This document shows positions 31,438 to 40,140 of a stretch of DNA of 64,000 nt, piece after piece (positions within the stretch are counted from its first letter, which is position 1; each line of letters begins with the position of its first letter). A model generated the notes under the pieces. The model was not told where the DNA came from and made no database searches. It saw nothing but the letters and a program-made list of their open reading frames with translations. Source of the stretch: Streptomyces sp. ICBB 8177 (GTDB lineage Bacteria > Actinomycetota > Actinomycetes > Streptomycetales > Streptomycetaceae); assembly GCF_003144095.1 (NCBI RefSeq), contig NZ_NSKH01000018.1, forward strand, positions 379,965-443,964, in the 5' to 3' direction. A program made the position numbers and the translations under genes.

Positions 31438-31476
31438 CGGGGCGTGCGGCGGACGGTCGGTCCGCGGCACGCCCCG
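31438..31476 (+). terminator. Terminator of the aceA-aceB operon
   Basis: CGGGGCGTGC (31438-31447) pairs with GCACGCCCCG (31467-31476), and a further GCGGAC/GTCCGC pairing lies inside. It is 47 bp after the dehydrogenase stop. Confidence 0.65.
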
Positions 31477-31571
31477 CGTCGCGTTCCCAGAAGGTGTCCT
31501 CGTGACCGACACGCCGTCTCACCTCGCCGTCCGCGATGTGGGCGGTCCTGTCCCTCCCCTCGTCCGCCCTC

Positions 31572-31577
31572 TAGGCT
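31572..31577 (+). promoter_or_regulatory. Candidate -10 box of metE
   Basis: TAGGCT lies about 10 bp before the start of the metE cobalamin aptamer, where transcription is expected to begin. The -35 box is not clear. Confidence 0.4.
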
Positions 31578-31587
31578 GGCCGGTGCA

Positions 31588-31786
31588 GCTGGTTCGCCCC
31601 GTCCGCCAGACGGTGGCGTCGTAAGAGGGAACCCGGTGGGAATCCGGGACTGCCCCGCAGCGGTGAGCGGGAACGACCGCCGTCATACGCACTGGATCCG
31701 GGCCGCGGATCCGGGAAGCGACGGCCAGTAGGTGTCCGCCGGGTCCATCCGGCAGGCGTGCCCGTGAGTCCGAAGACCTGCCCGTT
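31588..31786 (+). ncRNA. Cobalamin riboswitch of metE
   Basis: AGAGGGAACCCGGTGGGAAT, GCCCCGCAGCGGTGAGC, a CACTGG element, GGGAAGCGACGGCCAGTAGG and GAGTCCGAAGACCTGCCC form a classic cobalamin aptamer. Its core is almost identical to the nrdIEF riboswitch at 4171-4366, with which it shares the long variable arm. Repression of metE by B12 through such a switch is well established. Confidence 0.96.
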
Positions 31787-31788
31787 GC

Positions 31789-31812
31789 CCGCGCGCGACC
31801 GATCGCGCGCGG
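31789..31812 (+). promoter_or_regulatory. Hairpin directly after the metE aptamer
   Basis: CCGCGCGCGA (31789-31798) pairs perfectly with TCGCGCGCGG (31803-31812) around a CCGA loop. It starts 2 nt after the aptamer and is the likely switching or terminator stem of the expression platform. There is no T-run. Confidence 0.6.
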
Positions 31813-31966
31813 ATGTCCCGGAAGACCTTCGAGGGCGGGTCGGGAGCGTCACCGCACGACACACGCGCGTCGCCAGGCGACGGACGCGGTGCCGTCGGCT
31901 TGTCGTCCCCCTTCGCGCCTGCGGACCCTTCCGTGACCGCACGAGTCACGCTCGCGAAGGAGAGTC

Positions 31967-34285
31967 ATGACAGCGAAGCCCGCAGCCACGGCAGCACGGG
32001 CCACCGTGTACGGCTACCCCCGTCAGGGGCCCGACCGGGAACTGAAGAAGGCCGTCGAGGGCTACTGGAAGGGCAAGGTCACCGCCGACGCCCTGGCTGC
32101 CACCGCCCGTGAACTGCGCCGGTCCAACTGGCGTGCCCTGGCCGACGCTGGTGTCCACGAGGTGCCGACCGGCGACTTCTCGTACTACGACCACGTGCTG
32201 GACACCAGCGTGATGGTCGGCGCCGTCCCGGAACGCCACCGCGCGGCGGTCGCCGCGGACGCCCTCGACGGGTACTTCGCGATGGCCCGCGGCACCCAGG
32301 AGGTGGCGCCGCTGGAGATGACCAAGTGGTTCGACACCAACTACCACTATCTCGTGCCGGAGTTGGGCCCTGACACGGTCTTCACCGCGAACTCCGCCAA
32401 GCAGGTCGCCGAGCTGTCCGAGGCGGTCGCGCTGGGGCTGGCCGCCCGCCCGGTGCTGCTCGGCCCGGTCACCTACCTGTTGCTGTCCAAGCCCGCGCCG
32501 GACGCCGACCCGGACTTCGCACCGCTGACGCTGCTGGACCGGCTGCTGCCGGTGTACGCGGAGGTGCTGGCGGACCTGCGGGCCGCGGGCGCCGAGTGGG
32601 TACAGCTGGACGAGCCCGCGCTGGTGCAGGACCGCACCCCCGCCGAACTGAACGCGCTCGGCCGCGCCTACCGTGAGCTGGGCGCGCTCACCGACCGCCC
32701 GAAGCTGCTGGTCGCCTCGTACTTCGACCGCCTCGGCGACGCGCTGCCGGTGCTGGCGAAGGCGCCGGTGGAGGGGCTCGCGCTGGACTTCACCGACGCG
32801 GCGGCCGGCAACCTCGACGCGCTCGCGGCGGCTGGCGGACTGCCCGGCAAGCGGCTGGTCGCCGGCGTGGTCAACGGCCGCAACATCTGGATCAACGACC
32901 TGACCCGCTCGCTGTCCACCCTCGGCACCCTGCTGGGCCTGGCCGACCGGGTCGACGTGGCCGCCTCCTGCTCGCTGCTGCACGTCCCGCTGGACGCGGC
33001 GGCCGAACGCGACATCGACCCGCAGATCGTGCGCTGGCTGGCGTTCGCCAAGCAGAAGTCCGCCGAGATCGTCACGCTCGCCAAGGGCCTGGCGCAGGGT
33101 GCCGACGCGATCGCGGCCGAACTCGCCGCCAACCGGGCCGACCTGGCCTCGCGCGCCGGTTCCGCGATCACCCGCGACCCGGCGGTGCGCGAGCGGGCCG
33201 CCGCCGTCACCGACGCGGACGCCCGCCGCTCCCAGCCGTACCCGGACCGCGCCGCCGCCCAACGCGCCCACCTGCGGCTGCCGTTGCTGCCCACCACCAC
33301 GATCGGCTCGTTCCCGCAGACGTCCGAACTGCGCGCGGCCCGGGCCGGGTTGCGGGCCGGACGGCTCGACACCGCGGGGTACGAGGAGCGGGTGCGCTCC
33401 GAGATCCGCGAGGTGATCGGCTTCCAGGAGAAGACCGGTCTCGACGTCCTCGTGCACGGCGAGGCCGAACGCAACGACATGGTGCAGTACTTCGCCGAAC
33501 AGCTCACCGGCTACCTCGCCACGCAGCACGGCTGGGTGCAGTCGTACGGCACCCGCTACGTGCGGCCGCCGATCCTGGCGGGCGACATCTCGCGGCCGGA
33601 GCCGATGACGGTGCGCTGGACGACGTACGCCCAGTCGCTCACCGACCGGCCGGTCAAGGGCATGCTGACCGGTCCCGTGACCATGCTGGCCTGGTCGTTC
33701 GTCCGCGACGACCAGCCGCTGGGCGAGACCGCGCGGCAGGTGGCGCTGGCCCTGCGCGACGAGGTGAACGACCTGGAGGCGGCGGGCACTTCGGTCATCC
33801 AGGTCGACGAGCCCGCGCTGCGCGAGACGCTCCCGTTGCGCGCGGCCGACCGCCCGGCGTACCTGGCGTGGGCCACCGAGGCGTTCCGGCTCACCACGAG
33901 CGGCGTGCGGCCCGAGACCCAGATCCACACGCACATGTGCTACGCGGAGTTCGGCGACATCGTGCAGGCCATCGACGACCTCGACGCGGACGTCATCAGC
34001 CTGGAGGCGGCCCGCTCGCACATGCAGGTCGCGCGAGAACTGGCCGTCCACGGCTACCCGCGCGAGGCAGGCCCCGGGGTCTACGACATCCACTCGCCGC
34101 GCGTGCCGAGTGCCGAGGAGGCCGCGACGCTGCTGCGCGCGGGCCTGGAGGCGATCCCGGCCGAACGCCTGTGGGTCAACCCGGACTGCGGCCTCAAGAC
34201 CCGTGGCTGGCGGGAGACCAGGTCCTCCCTGGAGAACCTGGTGACCGCCGCCCGCACGGTCCGCACGGAGCTGTCGGCGTCCTGA
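31967..34285 (+). CDS. metE: Cobalamin-independent methionine synthase
   Basis: 772-aa enzyme transferring a methyl group from methyltetrahydrofolate polyglutamate to homocysteine, independent of B12. It has the two-barrel layout of MetE: an N-terminal barrel with EMTKWFDTNYHYLVPE, and a catalytic C-terminal barrel with TTIGSFPQT, HGEAERNDMVQYFAEQ, HMCYAEF (zinc His and Cys) and WVNPDCGLKTR (zinc Cys). The ATG at 31967 has AAGGAGAG upstream. It is monocistronic, with a riboswitch before and a terminator after. Confidence 0.97.
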   Translation: MTAKPAATAARATVYGYPRQGPDRELKKAVEGYWKGKVTADALAATARELRRSNWRALADAGVHEVPTGDFSYYDHVLDTSVMVGAVPERHRAAVAADALDGYFAMARGTQEVAPLEMTKWFDTNYHYLVPELGPDTVFTANSAKQVAELSEAVALGLAARPVLLGPVTYLLLSKPAPDADPDFAPLTLLDRLLPVYAEVLADLRAAGAEWVQLDEPALVQDRTPAELNALGRAYRELGALTDRPKLLVASYFDRLGDALPVLAKAPVEGLALDFTDAAAGNLDALAAAGGLPGKRLVAGVVNGRNIWINDLTRSLSTLGTLLGLADRVDVAASCSLLHVPLDAAAERDIDPQIVRWLAFAKQKSAEIVTLAKGLAQGADAIAAELAANRADLASRAGSAITRDPAVRERAAAVTDADARRSQPYPDRAAAQRAHLRLPLLPTTTIGSFPQTSELRAARAGLRAGRLDTAGYEERVRSEIREVIGFQEKTGLDVLVHGEAERNDMVQYFAEQLTGYLATQHGWVQSYGTRYVRPPILAGDISRPEPMTVRWTTYAQSLTDRPVKGMLTGPVTMLAWSFVRDDQPLGETARQVALALRDEVNDLEAAGTSVIQVDEPALRETLPLRAADRPAYLAWATEAFRLTTSGVRPETQIHTHMCYAEFGDIVQAIDDLDADVISLEAARSHMQVARELAVHGYPREAGPGVYDIHSPRVPSAEEAATLLRAGLEAIPAERLWVNPDCGLKTRGWRETRSSLENLVTAARTVRTELSAS

Positions 34286-34291
34286 GAAGGT

Positions 34292-34328
34292 GGGCTTCGG
34301 CGGAGCGACACAGCCTCCGCCGAAGCCC
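34292..34328 (+). terminator. Terminator of metE
   Basis: GGGCTTCGGCGGA (34292-34304) pairs perfectly with TCCGCCGAAGCCC (34316-34328), 6 bp after the metE stop. Confidence 0.8.
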
Positions 34329-34552
34329 CGCCGCCGCTCCATCGGTCCGGCCCGGACTCCCACCACCTGGCGGTGGGCGTACTGGGCCTGGCCGCCACCG
34401 CGTTCGCACTGGTCAGGGGATGGCGCGGCGGCCCGCCGAGCCCGACGAGGCCCAGGATCCGCCGCGTGCCTGACGCTCCGCCCGTTCGCACGCCGAGCCC
34501 GGACGCCTGCGGGGGGTGCCGCGCCGGAAATGATCCACGGACAAAGCTTTGC
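34329..34552. other. Gene-free stretch with a possible membrane-segment remnant
   Basis: No convincing gene. One plus-strand frame reads a single hydrophobic segment (GVLGLAATAFALVRGW) followed by a Pro/Arg-rich tail, which could be a decayed small membrane protein, but no start with a ribosome binding site is present. Confidence 0.3.
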
Positions 34553-34921
34553 TCAGTGCAAAGGCGCGTAGGCGTCCATCCGGGCCCGGAGGAGGTTCAA
34601 CTGGGCCGGGTCGACCCACAGGGTGGAGTCGAAACTGCCGCCCTCGAAGTGCCGGATGGTGTTGCCGGATCCCGCGATGAGCAGCACCTTGCCGGTCGGC
34701 AGCAGCGTGGCGTGGATGCTGTTGACCCGGTACTTCGCGGGCATGTCCAGCTGATCCCAGTGGCCGTAAGCCGCCTTGTACGCGGGCTGGTTGATCCGGT
34801 ACTGGTGGTATTCGTGGCGGGCGAAGCCGATGGCCGCCGGAGCGTTGAGACCGCCCAGCACGGCGAGAGCGGAACCCACCAGCAGAGCCTTGCGGACCTC
34901 GGGCCGCGGTCGGTACCCCAT
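34553..34921 (-). pseudogene. Truncated GlxA-like radical copper oxidase (N-terminal fragment)
   Basis: 122-aa reading frame with an intact start (ATG at 34921, GAGGGAG upstream), a membrane anchor (ALLVGSALAVLGGLNAP) and then YHQYRINQPAYKAA, KYRVNSIHATLLPTGKVLL and IAGSGN. From memory these match the N-terminus and first kelch repeat of the streptomycete galactose-oxidase-like enzyme GlxA, a protein of about 640 aa. After TLWVDPA the similarity ends and a stop follows, so the catalytic Tyr-Cys and copper-ligand parts are missing. A short real protein is possible, but a deletion remnant is more likely. Copper genes surround it. Confidence 0.7.
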
Positions 34922-35155
34922 GCGTCGACTCCCTCGGTCCGGGCGCGAGTGCATACCTTGGCCTAGTGCGGCGGTCGCATAAGGTGCCGAATCAGACATA
35001 GGGTGCGGGGCAAAAGTCGGCTTCGGGTGTGTCGTCGGTTTCGCCGGTTCGGGAAGGAGCCTGCGATCACCGGCCTCCCGCGAGGTCGCCGTAGGCGGTG
35101 GCCGTGCCGGCGTGCGGGATCACACGGGCGACCGTCCCGTGCCGGGTACCACTCC

Positions 35156-35860
35156 TCACACCATCGCGAGGAGCATCACCGCCATCCCCAGCGCCATCGT
35201 GGCGTGGCATCCGGAGTCCCAGGCCGAGTCCAGGGTGGTGCGCGATGCCTGGGGACCCGAGGTGGGGGAGCGCGAGTCCGGCGGGGTCGCGCGGGCTGTG
35301 TCGAAGGTACGGGAGAGCCACCACAGGGTCATCGCCACGAAGACGGCCAACAGGGCGACGCAGACGGTGTGTTCCGCACCGCGCAACGACATCGTCATCC
35401 CGCCGCCCGAGCCGGACATGGCCATCCCCGGCATGTCCGCCATCGAGCCCGTCCCGCCCCCGGCGGAGGGACGTCCGCCCTTCATCGCGTCCGGCATGAC
35501 GGCCACCATCCACGCCATCGCGCCCATCATCACGGCGTGCAGGAAACCGTGCAGACGGGGATGGCCGTCCCCGTCGTGCGCCCACATCCGACGGTCGTTC
35601 AGGGCCACCGATGCAACGAACCACACGGCGGCCAGGGAGAAGAGGGCCACCTGCGGTGCCACCGGAAGCCGCCTTCCCCACGGCCACGCCATCGCGATCA
35701 TCGCAAGGCCCATCAGCGCGTGCAGGGCGTGCGTCACCCGTTGCGAGTTCGCCGAGCCACCGTGACCGGCGCCCGGTCGCACCGCCCGCGTCACGCTGAA
35801 CGTGGTCACCAGCGCGAACGCCAGTGTGAGGGTCCAGCGCAGTCCCGTCGCAGCGATCAC
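35156..35860 (-). CDS. DUF5134-like membrane protein, Met-rich
   Basis: 234-aa integral membrane protein with about five or six hydrophobic segments. The loop between the middle helices is strongly Met/Gly/Ser-rich (MADMPGMAMSGSGGGMTMS), a composition seen in copper-binding proteins. It resembles the DUF5134 family of actinobacteria, whose function is unknown. The GTG at 35860 overlaps the stop of the PepSY gene, so it is cotranscribed with it and lies opposite the copA operon. Confidence 0.75.
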   Translation of the reverse strand: MIAATGLRWTLTLAFALVTTFSVTRAVRPGAGHGGSANSQRVTHALHALMGLAMIAMAWPWGRRLPVAPQVALFSLAAVWFVASVALNDRRMWAHDGDGHPRLHGFLHAVMMGAMAWMVAVMPDAMKGGRPSAGGGTGSMADMPGMAMSGSGGGMTMSLRGAEHTVCVALLAVFVAMTLWWLSRTFDTARATPPDSRSPTSGPQASRTTLDSAWDSGCHATMALGMAVMLLAMV

Positions 35861-37293
35861 CGCGCCAGCTCCGTCGCCGCGCGCCGCCGGACCACCGCGC
35901 CGACGAGGAAGTCGGTGGCGAGGAAGGCCAGCAGGGGGATGCCGAGCAGCGGCAGGTAGTAGCCGAGCACGGCCACGACCAGGACCGCCGGGGCCAGCAC
36001 GCGCCCGGGTACGCGCCGCCAGGCGCCCCGTGCCGGGGCCCGGCCGAAGGCCGCCGTGCCCGAGCGGGTCGGCCTGCGCAGCCACCACATGCGGTACCCC
36101 ATGAGGATCATCGCGATGAGGCTGAGGGCGAGCAGCGCGAGGGCGATCTGGTTGGCCAGGCCGAACAGCAGGCCCATGTGGGCGTCGATGCCCCAGCGGG
36201 TGAGCTTGGCCAGGAGCGGATAGTCGGCGAACCGCAGCTTCGCGGTGACCTTGCCGGTGGCCGGGTCGACGGCCACCGAGTCCTGGCGTTCGGGCCAGTG
36301 GCGGGTGTTCTCCTTGACGACCCACGCCGTGCCGGGGGCGGCGGGTGGGGTGACTACCAGGAGCCCGCTCAGCCCGGCGTCGTGCGCGGAGCGGACCACG
36401 GCGTCGATGCCGACGGCACCACTCCCGGGGTGCGGCACCACGGGCAGCGTGGTCGAGACCGACGGCGTACTCCCGGACAGCTGTGAGCGGAACTCGTCGA
36501 TGTTGGCGCCCGCGTGGTCGGACCAGGTCAGACCGGTGGCGGACAGCCCGAGCAGGCCGAGCGAGACCCACAGGCCCACCACCGCGTGCCACGACAGCAG
36601 CTTCCTGCGTCCCGCGCCGCGCAGCCGGGGCAGCAGCGTGCGGCGCACGCGGTCACGACGGCGGCGGGCGCCCAGCCACAGCGCCAGCCCGCCCAGCACC
36701 TCCACCCACAGCCAACTCGCCGCAAGCTCACTGTAGTTGCGGCCGAACGTGCCGAGGTGCAGTGTGCGGTGCAGGGTATCGAGCCAGGCGCGCACCGGCA
36801 GCCACTGGCCGTCGGTGGTCAGCACGCCGAGCACCCTGCCGGTGTACGGGTTCACGAACGCCGTGCGGCTGTAGCCCTGCGGCACACCCTTGGCGGCGAG
36901 CAACACACGGGTGGTGTCCGTGGGACCGGTGGCCGGGCTGACTGACTGGAGCGTACCGCCGGGCACCGCCTTCTCACCCGCGGCGACCTGGGCCGCCAGC
37001 GGCACCGCGTGCGCCGAGGCGGGCGCGGTCACGTGCAACTCGTGCCGGTACAGGACCTGTTCGAGCTGCGGAGAGGTGGTGTAGATCAGCCCCGTGGTCG
37101 CCGCGACCAGCAGGAACGGGCCTATGAGGATGCCGACGTAGAAGTGCAGACGCATCAGCAACGGCCGCACGGCCGCCCACCCGCCGGGTGGTGCTCCCGG
37201 CTCCCGGTCCGCCGCGGTGGGACCGCCCGCGGGGCCGGGGGAGCCCTCGGGCTCGCTCCGCTCCGTCTCCAAGGTGGTGTCACCCAACGCCAT
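35857..37293 (-). CDS. PepSY-domain membrane protein
   Basis: 478-aa protein with PepSY-associated transmembrane helices: an N-terminal helix after LHFYVGILIGPFLLVA, a large extracytoplasmic region with two PepSY-like segments (VNPYTGRVLG and VDPATGKVTAKL), and helices near residues 225, 270 and 375-445. Such proteins (PiuB-like) are linked to iron or copper handling, but the reaction is not known. The ATG at 37293 has GGAGGA 6 nt upstream. It is divergent from the copper operon. Confidence 0.85.
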   Translation of the reverse strand: MALGDTTLETERSEPEGSPGPAGGPTAADREPGAPPGGWAAVRPLLMRLHFYVGILIGPFLLVAATTGLIYTTSPQLEQVLYRHELHVTAPASAHAVPLAAQVAAGEKAVPGGTLQSVSPATGPTDTTRVLLAAKGVPQGYSRTAFVNPYTGRVLGVLTTDGQWLPVRAWLDTLHRTLHLGTFGRNYSELAASWLWVEVLGGLALWLGARRRRDRVRRTLLPRLRGAGRRKLLSWHAVVGLWVSLGLLGLSATGLTWSDHAGANIDEFRSQLSGSTPSVSTTLPVVPHPGSGAVGIDAVVRSAHDAGLSGLLVVTPPAAPGTAWVVKENTRHWPERQDSVAVDPATGKVTAKLRFADYPLLAKLTRWGIDAHMGLLFGLANQIALALLALSLIAMILMGYRMWWLRRPTRSGTAAFGRAPARGAWRRVPGRVLAPAVLVVAVLGYYLPLLGIPLLAFLATDFLVGAVVRRRAATELAR

Positions 37294-37440
37294 CTTCGTC
37301 CTCCTGCCGTACGAGCGCGTAGGCGGGGTGCGTCCCCGCGCCTGTTGATTCGTCGTGGCGTGGACGGCCTGAGTTCCCGGCGCTTCGGTGACTCGCGCCA
37401 CAACGGACCGGAACGTGGGGAGGCGCCGGGTGCGGCGATC

Positions 37441-37500
37441 GGCCACGCGGCGGCTGGCCTTGCGGTGGCTGGGCATGCGGCGGCCGGACATGCGGCGAGG
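37441..37500. repeat. Four tandem 15-bp repeats
   Basis: Units of 15 bp (GGCCACGCGGCGGCT, GGCCTTGCGGTGGCT, GGGCATGCGGCGGCC, GGACATGCGGCGAGG) lie head to tail in the 343-bp space between the divergent PepSY and copper operons. I see no gene here; the rest of the space must hold both promoters. Confidence 0.7.
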
Positions 37501-37636
37501 GCAGGACGGCCACCGAAGCGGATGCTCACGAATTCCGGTGCGGCGGGAACCGAGGGCTCCTTCGGCGCGACCACCTGGTCCCGTCCTCAGCGGCGGGCCA
37601 GCATCTGCCCGGTACCGACTCCAGCGGAGCAGCGCA

Positions 37637-37861
37637 ATGTCTCTCTCCTCCACCCCTTCCCGCTCGGCACGCCCGCCGGTCGTCGCCCCGGCCGTCGTGG
37701 GCTTCGCCGTCCTGCTCGCGGCGCTGTTCGGCTTGTCCTACGCGATCGGCTCGCTGGCCGGACCCGTCGCCCCCGGTATGCACGCGCCGGGCGGCACCGG
37801 GGGATCGGGGACCGGCGGCTCCGGAGACGGCACCGGCGGCATGAGCGGGATGGGAATGTGA
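37637..37861 (+). CDS. Small Met/Gly-rich membrane protein upstream of copA
   Basis: 74-aa protein with one membrane segment (residues about 18-42) and a Gly-rich tail ending GMSGMGM, with GMHAPGG before it. The tail would lie outside the membrane and its Met and His could bind copper(I); this is inferred from composition and from the operon. The ATG at 37637 has GGAG upstream. The stop overlaps the copA start (TGATG). Confidence 0.7.
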   Translation: MSLSSTPSRSARPPVVAPAVVGFAVLLAALFGLSYAIGSLAGPVAPGMHAPGGTGGSGTGGSGDGTGGMSGMGM

Positions 37862-40140
37862 TGGGGTCGCGACACCCGGCGGACGGCCGGGCGCAGGCCT
37901 CCGTCACCACCGACCTGGTCGTCGGCGGGATGACCTGCGCGGCCTGCGTGGCCCGCGTCGAGAAGCGGCTGTGCCGCCTCGACGGAGTCGACGCCACCGT
38001 GAACCTGGCGACCGGGCGGGCGCGGGTCGAGCATCCCGGCTCCCTCACCCCGCAGGACCTGGTGGCCGCGGTGGAGGCGGCCGGGTACACCGCCGCGCTC
38101 CCGGAACCGGTGGCGCCCACCACCGCGCCGGAGCCGGAGCGGCTCGCCGAGGCGGACCGCGTCCGCCTGCTGGTGACGGCCGTGCTCGCGGTCCCGGTCA
38201 TCGCGTTGTCGATGGTGCCGTCCTGGCAGTTCCGCGACTGGCAGTGGCTGTGCTTCGTGCTGGCCGCCCCGGTGGCGACGTGGGGTGCCTGGCCGTTCCA
38301 CGCGCGCGCCCTGCGGGGGCTGCGGCACGGCGCGGCGACCATGGACACCCTGGTCTCCCTCGGCACCGCGGCGTCCTTCCTGTGGTCGGTGTACGCGCTC
38401 TTCCTCACCCCGGCCGGCGACCCGGGCATGCGGATGCCGTTCACGCTGATCCCGGCTCAGACCGTGCCGCACGTCTACCTGGAAGCCGCGGTCGGCGTAC
38501 CGCTGTTCGTGCTGACCGGCCGCCTGCTGGAGTCACGTGCGCGGCGCGGCACCGGCTCCGCGCTGCGGGCGCTGGCCGAACTGGCCGCCAAGGAGGTGTC
38601 GGTACGCGAAGGCGACGTCGAACGGCGTATTCCCATAGGCGAGTTGACGGCGGGCGCGCTCTTCCTGGTGCGTCCCGGCGAGCGGGTGGCGACTGACGGC
38701 GTGGTGGTCGAGGGCGGCTCCGCGCTGGACCTGTCGCTGGTGACCGGTGAGAGCGCCCCGGTCGAGGTGGTGCCGGGCACCACGGTGACCGGTGGTGCGG
38801 TCAACGCGGGAGGTGTGCTGGTCGTGCGGGCCACCGCGGTCGGCGCGGACACCCAACTGGCCCGTGTCACCCGGCTGGTGGAGGAGGCCCAGGCCGGGAA
38901 GGCGCGGGCGCAACGGCTGGCGGACGCCGTGGCGGCGGTCTTCGTGCCCGTGGTGCTGGCGATCGCGGTGACCGTCCTGGGCTTCTGGCTGGGAGCCGGC
39001 GCCGATCCGCAGACGGCGGTGACCGCGGCCGTCGCGGTGCTGGTGGTCGCCTGCCCGTGCGCGCTGGGACTGGCGACGCCCACCGCCCTGCTGGCGGCGA
39101 CCGGCCGTGGCGCCCAACTGGGTATCCTCGTCAGTGGTCCGAGGGCACTGGAGCGGCTGCGCCGGATCGACACGGTCGTCCTGGACAAGACCGGCACCCT
39201 GACCACCGGCCGGATGAGCGTCGAGGCCGTGACCGTGCGCGGGGAGGGGCTCGACGCGATGGGGGCGGCGCGGCTGGCCGGAGCGGTCGAGACCGCCTCG
39301 GAACACCCCCTCGGCCGGGCTCTGGCCGCGCACGCCCGCCGGGTGTGCGGCGAGACGCCGCCGCCGGTGCGGGACTTCCGCGCCGAGGCGGGGCACGGCG
39401 TCACCGGCCGCGTGGGCGACCGCGCGGTGTCGGTCGGCCGTCCGCAGGACGTGGACGGGCTGCCGGAGGATCTGGCCGGGGCGGTCGCGGAAGCCGAGGC
39501 GGCGGGCCGCACCGCGGTCCTGCTGCGCGTGGACGGCCGCCCCGAGGCGGTGTTCGCGCTGGGCGACAGCCTGCGCTCCGGCTGCTACCGCGCGGTCGAG
39601 CACCTGCGCAGGCTCGGCGTCCGCCCGGTGCTGGCCACCGGGGACCGGCAGGTCACCGCCCAAGCCGTCGCCGCGCACCTGCGGATCACGGAGGTCCACG
39701 CTGAGGCCGGCCCTCGCGACAAGGCGGACCTCGTACGGGAGTTGCGCGCCCGGGGGCACCGGGTCGCCGTGATCGGCGACGGCGTCAACGACGCGGCGGC
39801 ACTGGCGGCGGCGGACCTGGGCATCGCCATGGGCGGCGGCACCGACGCGGCGATCGGCGCGGCGGACGTCACCCTCGTGCGCGACGACGTGCAGGCGCTC
39901 GCCGACGCTGTACGGCTCGCCCGCCGCACCCTCGGCACGGTCCGCGCCAACCTGGTCTGGGCGTTCGGGTACAACCTGATCACCCTCCCGTTGGCCGCGC
40001 TTGGCCTGCTCGACCCCATGCTCGCGGCGGCCGCCATGTCGGTCAGCTCGCTGCTGGTGGTCGGCAACAGCCTGCGGCTGCGCACCTGGCGACCTCTCGC
40101 CGCGAGCCGCGCCGCCCGACCCGAGTCCTGGGAGCGATGA
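37861..40140 (+). CDS. copA: Copper-exporting P-type ATPase
   Basis: 759-aa P1B-type ATPase. It has one N-terminal heavy-metal domain with GMTCAAC (Cys26 and Cys29), the copper-transport motif CPC at 398-400 in VACPCALGLATPTAL, the TGE motif in SLVTGESAPVEV, the phosphorylated Asp442 in DKTGTLT, the SEHPLG motif, and a GDGVNDAAALAAADLG hinge. CPC and the HMA domain indicate copper(I) or silver export. The ATG overlaps the preceding stop, and the next gene overlaps by ATGA. Confidence 0.95.
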   Translation: MGSRHPADGRAQASVTTDLVVGGMTCAACVARVEKRLCRLDGVDATVNLATGRARVEHPGSLTPQDLVAAVEAAGYTAALPEPVAPTTAPEPERLAEADRVRLLVTAVLAVPVIALSMVPSWQFRDWQWLCFVLAAPVATWGAWPFHARALRGLRHGAATMDTLVSLGTAASFLWSVYALFLTPAGDPGMRMPFTLIPAQTVPHVYLEAAVGVPLFVLTGRLLESRARRGTGSALRALAELAAKEVSVREGDVERRIPIGELTAGALFLVRPGERVATDGVVVEGGSALDLSLVTGESAPVEVVPGTTVTGGAVNAGGVLVVRATAVGADTQLARVTRLVEEAQAGKARAQRLADAVAAVFVPVVLAIAVTVLGFWLGAGADPQTAVTAAVAVLVVACPCALGLATPTALLAATGRGAQLGILVSGPRALERLRRIDTVVLDKTGTLTTGRMSVEAVTVRGEGLDAMGAARLAGAVETASEHPLGRALAAHARRVCGETPPPVRDFRAEAGHGVTGRVGDRAVSVGRPQDVDGLPEDLAGAVAEAEAAGRTAVLLRVDGRPEAVFALGDSLRSGCYRAVEHLRRLGVRPVLATGDRQVTAQAVAAHLRITEVHAEAGPRDKADLVRELRARGHRVAVIGDGVNDAAALAAADLGIAMGGGTDAAIGAADVTLVRDDVQALADAVRLARRTLGTVRANLVWAFGYNLITLPLAALGLLDPMLAAAAMSVSSLLVVGNSLRLRTWRPLAASRAARPESWER

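Noticed and set aside
31946-34366. 806-aa minus-strand open frame
   Set aside because: Antisense shadow of metE in GC-rich DNA; metE has all its catalytic motifs.
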